From Actinosomnolentus pattersoniae (SeqCode) (lineage in GTDB: Bacteria > Actinomycetota > UBA4738), in NCBI GenBank assembly GCA_013817655.1, contig JACDCJ010000028.1, forward strand, positions 1 to 13,058: a stretch of DNA of 13,058 nucleotides, given 5' to 3'. Each line of letters starts with the position of its first letter. The first letter of the stretch is position 1. The notes under the pieces are model-generated. The model made no database searches. It was not told where the DNA came from and was given only the letters and a program-made list of their open reading frames with translations. The position numbers and the translations under genes were made by a program. Positions 8,133 to 13,058 of this stretch are shown here, piece after piece.

Positions 8133-8165
8133 CACGGTGAGCACGGTGGAAAGGGGTTATATCCG

Positions 8166-8495
8166 ATGACCTACACGATCTGCGAGCCCTGCATCGACGT
8201 CAAGGACCGAGCATGCGTGGACGAGTGCCCGGTCGACTGCATATACGAGGGCGGCCGGATGCTCTACATACATCCCGACGAGTGCGTGGACTGCGGAGCC
8301 TGCGAGCCCGTCTGTCCAGTGACCGCCATCTTCTACGAGGACGACGTCCCCGCCGAATGGAAGAACTACACGCCGGTCAACGCCGAGTTCTTCAACGAAG
8401 AGATCAGCGGCATCGGCTCACCGGGTGGGGCCGCCCAGGTGGGTGCCGTGGAAAAGGATCATCCCTTCGTTCTCGACTTCGCCGCCCCCGAGTAG
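8166..8495 (+). CDS. fdxA: Seven-iron ferredoxin FdxA
   Basis: This 109-residue electron carrier matches 7Fe ferredoxins of actinobacteria, with one [3Fe-4S] and one [4Fe-4S] cluster. By comparison with Azotobacter FdI, Cys9, Cys17 and Cys50 should hold the [3Fe-4S] cluster and Cys21, Cys40, Cys43 and Cys46 the [4Fe-4S] cluster. Cys25 matches the non-ligand cysteine, and Cys6 is extra. Very typical segments are ECPVDCIYEGG (20-30) and DCGACEPVCP (42-51). The acidic C-terminal part (WKNYTPVNAEFF onwards) is the usual tail of this group. Start ATG 8166 has AAAGGGG about 10 nt upstream. The gene follows the luciferase-like oxidoreductase gene after 72 bp and probably has its own promoter. It is convergent with an FrhB-type gene, which may be a redox partner. 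Confidence 0.96.
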   Translation: MTYTICEPCIDVKDRACVDECPVDCIYEGGRMLYIHPDECVDCGACEPVCPVTAIFYEDDVPAEWKNYTPVNAEFFNEEISGIGSPGGAAQVGAVEKDHPFVLDFAAPE

Positions 8496-8515
8496 CGGCC
8501 GCCCCCGACTAGCGG
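8481..8515. repeat. 17-bp tandem duplication over the fdxA stop codon
   Basis: The unit GCCGCCCCCGAGTAGCG (8481-8497) is repeated directly at 8498-8514 with one mismatch (G8492 against C8509). The first copy encodes the last residues and the TAG stop of fdxA. The second copy fills almost the whole 20-bp gap to the stop of the convergent FrhB-type gene. A replication-slippage duplication is the simple explanation. Confidence 0.85.
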
Positions 8516-9664
8516 TCAACCCAGCGGCTCGCTCGCGCCCTCTGTCGCGGGGAGCGCCCCCGAACTCGCCCAGTCGGAGGGAATCGACCCGACCGGCCAG
8601 CGCTTCCGCGACTTCGCGGCGAGCCTGTCCATGAGCGCGACCGCCGCCGGGTCCTCGCGGCCGGGGCGCCAGTCGATCACGCCGGCCTCCAGGGCCTGGC
8701 GCCAGATCTCCTCGCCGCGCTCGGTGCGGATGACGGTGAGCGTCCAGCCGTCGTTCTGACCCAAGCCACCGAAGGACAGGTCGGCGTGCTCCGCCGCGAA
8801 GTCCGGGCACATCTTGCACCCCGGCCGCGTGAACTCGTGAGCGGCCTTCAGTGAGTACTGGTGCTCCTCTCCGTCCCGCGTGTAGAACAGCAGCTTCCCC
8901 TTCACGTTCACGCGGACGATGTCGTCCAGCTCGAGGCCGAGCCGCTCCTGCGCGATCACCTGGTTGAGCCCCTCGTAGGTGAAGGTCTTCGAGCAGAGGA
9001 GACCGAACGTCCAAGCGATCTTGCGCCGCCACTTGTTGACGCGCCGCGCCTCGAGCGCCCCGGTCACGCTCGCCTGGCACGACATCCCCACGAGGGCCAG
9101 CTTGGAGAGTCCCATCTCGGCCGCCCGCACCAGCGCCAGCGGGTTGGCCGAGTACGTGTACCGAGACCCCGCCGTCGCGAGCACGCCCTCGGCATCGGTG
9201 ACCACGGTCGGCTCGCAGTCCCAGGGGCGCTCCTCGGAGAGCCTGGCAGTCAGGGCGCCGTCGATCTGACCTGTCTGCAAACCCCAGATGAGAAGCGCCG
9301 AGACCACGCCGCCGTCCTGCCCCTGAGCCAAAACCCCTGCATCCGTCGCCCGGGCCAGGACCACGTCGCGGTGCACCCCGATGATCTCCTCGGGGAGGCG
9401 GGTGCGGCCGAAGAGCATGCGGTCGAGCTCCGGCTCCCACTCTCGGAAACGAGGGCACGCCCGGGTGCAGATGTCGCAGCCGCGGTCGCCATGCGAGCAA
9501 TGGTCCGGGCCTTCGTCCAAGAGCTGGAACGGCCGATCGTCCTCGTATCCCAGCACGTGGAAGGGGCAGACGACCACGCAGGCGGAGCAGCCAGTGCACA
9601 GCCCGGTGGTGACGACCTCGTTGTACAGGTCGCTCCACTGGGTCTTGTCCGCCGAGGAGGGCAT
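8516..9664 (-). CDS. Coenzyme F420 hydrogenase/dehydrogenase beta-subunit family protein (FrhB/FdhB-like)
   Basis: This 382-residue iron-sulfur flavoprotein belongs to the FrhB/FdhB family, which uses FAD to pass electrons between F420 and iron-sulfur partners. Near the N-terminus are two cluster motifs: CTGCSACVVVCP (Cys23, 26, 29, 33) and Cys56, 63, 66, 70 ending in CTRACP. The flavin-domain pattern follows with AQGQDGGVVSALLIWGL, MSCQASV and further on CKMCPDFAAEHADLSFGGLG. This last segment is the conserved C-terminal CxxCPDF motif. Plant 7-hydroxymethyl-chlorophyll a reductases share the fold, so the exact acceptor is open. ATG 9664 is preferred over a TTG at 9712, because TATACT, a good -10 box, ends 10 nt before it. 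No Shine-Dalgarno is visible. Its convergent neighbour is a ferredoxin, a natural electron partner. No hydrogenase or formate dehydrogenase large subunit is present in the window. Confidence 0.9.
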   Translation of the reverse strand: MPSSADKTQWSDLYNEVVTTGLCTGCSACVVVCPFHVLGYEDDRPFQLLDEGPDHCSHGDRGCDICTRACPRFREWEPELDRMLFGRTRLPEEIIGVHRDVVLARATDAGVLAQGQDGGVVSALLIWGLQTGQIDGALTARLSEERPWDCEPTVVTDAEGVLATAGSRYTYSANPLALVRAAEMGLSKLALVGMSCQASVTGALEARRVNKWRRKIAWTFGLLCSKTFTYEGLNQVIAQERLGLELDDIVRVNVKGKLLFYTRDGEEHQYSLKAAHEFTRPGCKMCPDFAAEHADLSFGGLGQNDGWTLTVIRTERGEEIWRQALEAGVIDWRPGREDPAAVALMDRLAAKSRKRWPVGSIPSDWASSGALPATEGASEPLG

Positions 9665-9674
9665 TGTGGAGGGA

Positions 9675-9680
9675 AGTATA
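9675..9680 (-). promoter_or_regulatory. -10 box of the FrhB-type gene (near-leaderless)
   Basis: TATACT on the minus strand ends 10 nt before ATG 9664. Transcription would begin only a few bases before the start codon, which fits the absence of a ribosome binding site. No clear -35 box is seen at the usual distance; a TTGAAA at 9712-9707 is too far away (26-nt spacing). Confidence 0.55.
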
Positions 9681-9762
9681 GGGGCCGGGCTGGACGGGGC
9701 CGGTGCTTTCAACCGGGTGCTGGTATTGCTAGGCTCCCTCGGTGCACCGGGAATGGCGCTAG

Positions 9763-10446
9763 ATGCTCGAGCCCGAGGCGGTACAGGCCGCCTTGCTGGC
9801 GGCCGCCGGAGAGGTGCAGGCGCTGGTTAACCATCTCGGGGTCGCCGCTCGTTCGGCCAACGCGGCCAAGCTAGTGTTCGAGACGGACCTTCAGGCGTCG
9901 TTCCGCCGCGCCCTCCAGTACGGCAGGACCGAGCTCGTGTCGGTGGACACGCGGCTATCCGGGTCCGGCCTACTCGCGCAGCCGTGTGACATCGTCGTGG
10001 CGGCCCGGACGAGGACACCGCAGCTCGCGGCCGAGATCGCCTGGCATCCACGTGGTGAGGATCACGCGGGCTTCGCACAGGGAGTCATCGCCGACGTCGT
10101 GAAGATGGCCCTGGCCAGATCCGCGGGCGCCGTCGAACAGGCCGCGGTCCTCATAAGCGCCCCCCCGAGGTTCTGGCGGTGGGCCCCGGGGTACGCGCAA
10201 GAGCACTCCGGATTCGAACTCCTCACGCCCGACTCGGACGCGCCCGCGAGTGCCAAGTCGGAGTTCCTCGCCGGACCCGCGTGGGACTCCCTGTTCGGCC
10301 CGGACACCACCTCTGAGCTTCCCGAGCGTCTCTGGACGTCCGTCCTGGCCGACGCCGACGTTCGGTCGCCCTGGATCGAGAGCGACCTGCGTCTCTTCGA
10401 GGTCAAAGGGATCGGCAAGCTGCGGTCCGTCCGGCCCGAAGACTGA
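9763..10446 (+). CDS. Hypothetical protein, possible degenerate PD-(D/E)XK fold
   Basis: I do not recognise this 227-residue protein. The start is fixed: an in-frame TAG directly precedes ATG 9763. It is soluble, without signal peptide or membrane helix. The N-terminal helix-rich part includes ETDLQASFRRAL (40-51), followed by RTELVSVDTRL (55-65), PCDIVVAA (74-81), PQLAAEIAWHP (86-96) and a helix VIADVVKMALA. The order Glu40, Asp76, Glu91-x-x resembles the PD-(D/E)XK nuclease core, but the catalytic Lys position is Ala93 (EIAW instead of ExK). It would therefore be inactive or specialised if the fold is right. The C-terminal 80 residues are Trp-containing and unassigned. It is divergent from the FrhB-type gene (98-bp spacer, with a 10-bp palindrome CGGTGCACCG at 9740-9749) and convergent with the propeller gene, with only 5 bp between the stops. 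Function unknown. Confidence 0.75.
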   Translation: MLEPEAVQAALLAAAGEVQALVNHLGVAARSANAAKLVFETDLQASFRRALQYGRTELVSVDTRLSGSGLLAQPCDIVVAARTRTPQLAAEIAWHPRGEDHAGFAQGVIADVVKMALARSAGAVEQAAVLISAPPRFWRWAPGYAQEHSGFELLTPDSDAPASAKSEFLAGPAWDSLFGPDTTSELPERLWTSVLADADVRSPWIESDLRLFEVKGIGKLRSVRPED

Positions 10447-10451
10447 GCCGT

Positions 10452-12179
10452 TCAGTTCACCTGGACTGAAACCGCGGGAGACCAGCCCGAGGCGGCCCCG
10501 TTGCTCGTCTTTCGCATCCTCGATCTAAAGGAATACTCTCCCTGCCCCGAGTCGGGTACGAACGTCGAGCTGGTCCCGGTCTTCCCGACCTTCCAGTCCG
10601 ACCATTGGCTCGAGCCCGGGCGCTTGATCTGCGAGTCGAAGACGTAACCCGACGGGGCGGACGCCGAGGACCAGGTGACCGTGAACTGCGTGCCGGTTCC
10701 GCCGCTCGCGGGGGTGACGCCGGGATTCACCTTGATGGTGCCTCTCTTTCCGGTGGTCGCGTCGACCACCGGGTAGGAACCCCCGGCGATGTAGTCGAAG
10801 GCAAACGAGGACCCTGGGGCCCTCGTGCCCGAGGCGAACAGAACGAGGCCCGAGTCGTCCGCGATGGAGTGGCTCTGGGCGTTCGTGGCGGGAAAACTCC
10901 ACGAAACGGTCTCGCCGTAGCGAACGGTGCCCGAGGACGGTGAAAACCCGGAGTCGAGGACCCGCACGGGGCAGATCCGCTCGGCCAGCGTCTCGTTCCC
11001 CTGGTCGCTCTCGAAGTGCTGTCCCGCCGCCCAGACCTGCCCGTCGATCGCGCTTGCGGACGCGAGCACGTTGTTCACGTATCCCGAGTTCGCCGAGGGC
11101 AACGTCGGCGTGGAGACCGTGCGCCAGGAAGTGCCGTCCCAGTGCTGCGCCGCCGGATGCCGCACGCCTCCGCCGCTGTACGTTCCGACCGCGAAGACGT
11201 CGGCACCGCCGATCGCGGCCACGCCCGACAGGGAATTATCGGTCGACCCCGGGTTGGGGGTCCCGGTCGCCGACCACGCCGAGCCGTTCCACCGGAGGGC
11301 CAGGTTCTGGGTGATCGTCGTTCGCTGGTAGCCCACCGCCCACGCCGCGGTGGACGAGGAGGCGGCCACCGAACTGAGGACGTTGTCGCCCGAGGATGAC
11401 GGGTTTGGGCTCGGTACCAGGCTCCACGCAGTCCCGTTCCAGCGCATCACCAGCGTCTTCAAGCGGCCGCTGGCGACATCGATCGAGTGCCCGACGGCCC
11501 AGGCGTCGGAGGAGGTTCGGGCCGTGACACCCGTCAGATAACTGCCCGCCGTGCCGACGTTGGGAGTCGGCACGACGCTCCAGGCTGTCCCGTTCCGGTG
11601 TAGGGCGAGCGTCCGGTAGGTCTCGGTGCCGGCGTCGAGGTAGCTCCCCACCGCCCAGACGTCCGATGCGCTCGACGCCGAGACGGCGGTCAGCACGTTG
11701 TCTCCGGGCCCCACGTTCGGGCTCGCCTCGACGACCCAGGCGCTCCCGTTCCATCGCTCCACGAGCGTATGGCTGCCGTCTGCGGAGACGACGGTCTCCC
11801 CGACCGCCCAGGCCGCGCTCGGCGACACGGCGGTGACGCCACGAAGGCCGTTGGTACCTCCCCCCACATTGGGGCTCGGGACCACGCTCCACGCGCTCCC
11901 GTTCCAGTGCTCTACGAGGGTCTGGACGAGGAAATCCTCGTCGGCCCACTCCCCCACGGCCCATACGTCGTTGGCCGAGGTGCCATCGATGCCGTAGAGG
12001 AAGCTCTTCGCCGAGGCGTTCGGCGTGGTCATCCGGGCCCATGCGGGGGCACAGGCCGGGGGACGCGACGGTGAGGGCCTCCCCTCCCCGGCCTTCGCCA
12101 TTGCCGGCGCCTGTGCGATCAGCGAGATGAGCAGGAAGGCGAGCAGCGATCTCGAGTGACGGCAAGCAAGTGGTTTCAC
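10452..12179 (-). CDS. Secreted seven-bladed propeller protein with cupredoxin-like and FnIII-like domains
   Basis: This 575-residue protein starts with a signal peptide (hydrophobic LLAFLLISLIAQAPA, likely cleaved after AMA near residue 28) and is probably extracellular. Residues about 60-395 hold seven units of about 51 residues. Each has a WAVG-like motif (Trp73, 124, 175, 227, 280, Phe329, Trp383), a segment near HWNGSAWSVVPSPN and a small loop. This is the count for a closed seven-bladed beta-propeller. Residues about 404-485 resemble a cupredoxin (FSPSSGTVRYGETVSW, His437, APGSSFAFDYIAGGSYP). Only His437 remains; the Cys, second His and Met ligands are absent, so it should not bind type 1 copper. 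Residues about 487-575 look like a fibronectin III domain. There is no transmembrane anchor or sorting motif. GTG 12179 has GGAG 5 nt upstream. Binding or adhesion is a guess; the function is unknown. Confidence 0.88.
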   Translation of the reverse strand: MKPLACRHSRSLLAFLLISLIAQAPAMAKAGEGRPSPSRPPACAPAWARMTTPNASAKSFLYGIDGTSANDVWAVGEWADEDFLVQTLVEHWNGSAWSVVPSPNVGGGTNGLRGVTAVSPSAAWAVGETVVSADGSHTLVERWNGSAWVVEASPNVGPGDNVLTAVSASSASDVWAVGSYLDAGTETYRTLALHRNGTAWSVVPTPNVGTAGSYLTGVTARTSSDAWAVGHSIDVASGRLKTLVMRWNGTAWSLVPSPNPSSSGDNVLSSVAASSSTAAWAVGYQRTTITQNLALRWNGSAWSATGTPNPGSTDNSLSGVAAIGGADVFAVGTYSGGGVRHPAAQHWDGTSWRTVSTPTLPSANSGYVNNVLASASAIDGQVWAAGQHFESDQGNETLAERICPVRVLDSGFSPSSGTVRYGETVSWSFPATNAQSHSIADDSGLVLFASGTRAPGSSFAFDYIAGGSYPVVDATTGKRGTIKVNPGVTPASGGTGTQFTVTWSSASAPSGYVFDSQIKRPGSSQWSDWKVGKTGTSSTFVPDSGQGEYSFRSRMRKTSNGAASGWSPAVSVQVN

Positions 12180-12223
12180 GCGCGCTCCAGCGTCGGGGTC
12201 CTACCGGAGCTTAGCAGCGCGCC

Positions 12224-12568
12224 TCAGATGGAGAAGGATTCGCCGCATGCGCATTCGTGGACCGCCTGCGGGTTGTTCACCTTGAAGCCCCCCCCGAGCA
12301 TGGCGTCGCTGAACTCAAGGGTGGACCCAGCCACGATCGGCGCGCTCTTGGAGTCGATGAGCACCTTCAGGCCGTGCGCCTCGACGACGTGGTCGCCGGG
12401 GTCTGAGCCGGACTCGAAAGACAGCTTGTAGCCGAACCCGGAACATCCCCCCGCCGTGACGCGCAGGCGAAGGAAGGCCTCCTTGCCGTCCCGGGATGCA
12501 AGCTGGATGGCCTTCTGGGCGGCGCGCTTCGTGACGCCGAGAAGCTCGGTCGTTGCGCTCAGATCCAT
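12224..12568 (-). CDS. erpA: A-type iron-sulfur carrier (HesB/IscA/ErpA family)
   Basis: This 114-residue protein is a complete A-type carrier that holds an iron-sulfur cluster and hands it to target enzymes. The three ligands are Cys42 in AGGCSGF and Cys106 and Cys108 in HECACGESF at the C-terminus. The core VTKRAAQKAIQL, LRLRVTAGGCSGF and LKVLIDSKSAPIVAGSTLEFSD is family-typical. The length is normal. The ErpA rather than IscA name is a judgement, because no isc or suf genes lie nearby. ATG 12568 has no ribosome binding site but is preceded by TAAACT, ending 6 nt upstream, which suggests a leaderless transcript. It may also be read through from the RidA-family gene 24 bp upstream. The propeller gene follows after 43 bp. 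Iron-sulfur proteins such as FdxA and the FrhB-type protein in this window are possible clients. Confidence 0.93.
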   Translation of the reverse strand: MDLSATTELLGVTKRAAQKAIQLASRDGKEAFLRLRVTAGGCSGFGYKLSFESGSDPGDHVVEAHGLKVLIDSKSAPIVAGSTLEFSDAMLGGGFKVNNPQAVHECACGESFSI

Positions 12569-12574
12569 GTAACC

Positions 12575-12580
12575 AGTTTA
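12575..12580 (-). promoter_or_regulatory. -10 box for a leaderless erpA transcript
   Basis: TAAACT (TANNNT pattern) on the minus strand is followed by exactly 6 nt and then ATG 12568. This is the spacing expected if transcription starts on the A of the start codon. No -35 match is seen 17 nt upstream. The box lies in the 24-bp gap after the RidA-family gene. Confidence 0.45.
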
Positions 12581-12592
12581 CCCCCGGCAGCG

Positions 12593-12988
12593 CTATCGCT
12601 CCGGGTCGACGACGGCCGTGGCCTCGATCTCCACCAGGATCTGTGGATCGATGAACCCGGTGACGGCCATGGTCGTGTTCGCCGGGCGAATGCCGGCGAA
12701 CACCTCGCCGTGGGCACGGCCCGCCTCCTCCCAGCGGCCGATGTCGGAGAGCAGCACGCGGGTTCGCACGACGTCCTCGAAAGAGCTCCCAAGCTCCTCG
12801 AGCGCCTCGCCGATGACCCGCAGCGCCTCGCGCGTCTGTCCGTAGACATCGCCACGGGCCAGGATTCCGCCGTCCGCGTCTGCCGCGGCCGTCCCGCTGA
12901 CCTCGATCGTGTCCCCGGAGCGAACCGCTCGGGAGTAGCCGACCATCGCCTCCCAGGGCCGGTTCGCGCTAACTCGCTTCTTCGTCAT
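12593..12988 (-). CDS. RidA/YjgF family protein lacking the catalytic arginine
   Basis: This 131-residue protein has the YjgF/YER057c/UK114 (Rid) fold: VSGTAAAD (30-37), a helical segment QTREALRVIGEALEELG (51-67), DVVRTRVLLSDIGRW (72-86) and PANTTMAV..ILVEIEATAVV (102-126). Canonical RidA uses Arg105 to bind the carboxylate of 2-aminoacrylate and related enamines and deaminates them. Here the aligned position is Asn104 (PANTT instead of PARS/T). It probably belongs to one of the Rid groups without this arginine, and deaminase activity should not be assumed. Glu120, matching the conserved Glu of IEIEA, is present. Start ATG 12988 has a strong GGAGGAGGGG a few bases upstream (12991-13000). It is the first gene of a minus-strand group with the iron-sulfur carrier. 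Confidence 0.9.
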   Translation of the reverse strand: MTKKRVSANRPWEAMVGYSRAVRSGDTIEVSGTAAADADGGILARGDVYGQTREALRVIGEALEELGSSFEDVVRTRVLLSDIGRWEEAGRAHGEVFAGIRPANTTMAVTGFIDPQILVEIEATAVVDPER

Positions 12989-13058
12989 GGCCCCTCCTCC
13001 AAGCTCGCTTCCCCCGGCGAAGCCGTCGACCGTTTCAACGAGATCGCCTCGTTACTAT
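12989..13058 (-). other. Upstream region of the RidA-family gene
   Basis: This 70-bp stretch reaches the right window edge. It holds the strong Shine-Dalgarno sequence GGAGGAGGGG (13000-12991 on the minus strand). A TTGAAA occurs on the minus strand near 13037-13032, but no -10 box stands at a suitable distance. Confidence 0.5.

Noticed and set aside
8861..9874. Plus-strand open frame 8861-9874
   Set aside because: It is antisense to the FrhB-type gene with its complete cysteine motifs and also overlaps the start of the next plus-strand gene in another frame.
10451..10470. Hairpin TTCAGT-8nt-ACTGAA at the convergent gene ends as a terminator
   Set aside because: The stem is only 6 bp with moderate GC content and no T-run follows. 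It mostly lies in the coding end of the propeller gene.
10983..11990. Repeated DNA in the propeller gene as a mobile or CRISPR-like repeat
   Set aside because: The period of about 150 bp stays in frame and corresponds to the protein blades; copies are diverged and have no spacer structure.
13001..13058. Promoter for the RidA-family gene
   Set aside because: A TTGAAA is present on the minus strand, but no TANNNT box occurs at 16-18 nt spacing. The promoter may lie beyond the window.

Overview
The window is a very GC-rich stretch of chromosome, densely coded, with many GTG starts and 4-bp stop/start overlaps. It looks like an uncultivated actinobacterium (Actinomycetota). This rests on the base composition, on possible leaderless -10 boxes directly in front of two genes, on a seven-iron ferredoxin of the actinobacterial FdxA type, and on a luciferase-like oxidoreductase close to an F420-hydrogenase beta-subunit-type protein. 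The phylum is an inference; no rRNA or marker gene is present. I saw no tRNA, CRISPR array, insertion sequence or phage gene.

Left part (1-6900, minus strand): one tightly packed operon. In transcription order it holds a MurG-like glycosyltransferase (6900-5662), a GT4 glycosyltransferase of the colanic-acid WcaL type (5678-4410), a second GT4 glycosyltransferase (4413-3310), an ABC exporter half-transporter with fused ATPase (3313-1508) and a large protein kinase-like/aminoglycoside phosphotransferase-like protein (1511 to beyond the left edge). Successive genes overlap by 17, 4, 4 and 4 bp, so they are very probably translationally coupled and act together. The likely task is assembly and export of an unidentified glycoconjugate, with a sugar-kinase-like enzyme attached.

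Middle part (6901-9664): a divergent spacer, then a luciferase-like flavin/F420 oxidoreductase and ferredoxin fdxA on the plus strand, facing an F420-dependent FrhB/FdhB-type iron-sulfur flavoprotein on the minus strand. Together they suggest a small F420/ferredoxin redox neighbourhood. The fdxA stop codon lies in a 17-bp tandem duplication that fills the gap to the convergent gene.

Right part (9665-13058): a 227-residue protein of unknown function with a degenerate PD-(D/E)XK nuclease look (plus strand). It converges with a minus-strand group made of a RidA-family protein, an ErpA/IscA-type iron-sulfur carrier and a secreted seven-bladed propeller protein that carries a cupredoxin-like domain without a copper site and a fibronectin III-like tail.

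The best candidate for an undescribed system is the five-gene glycosyltransferase/exporter/kinase operon. The propeller-cupredoxin protein and the PD-(D/E)XK-like protein are the best single-gene curiosities.
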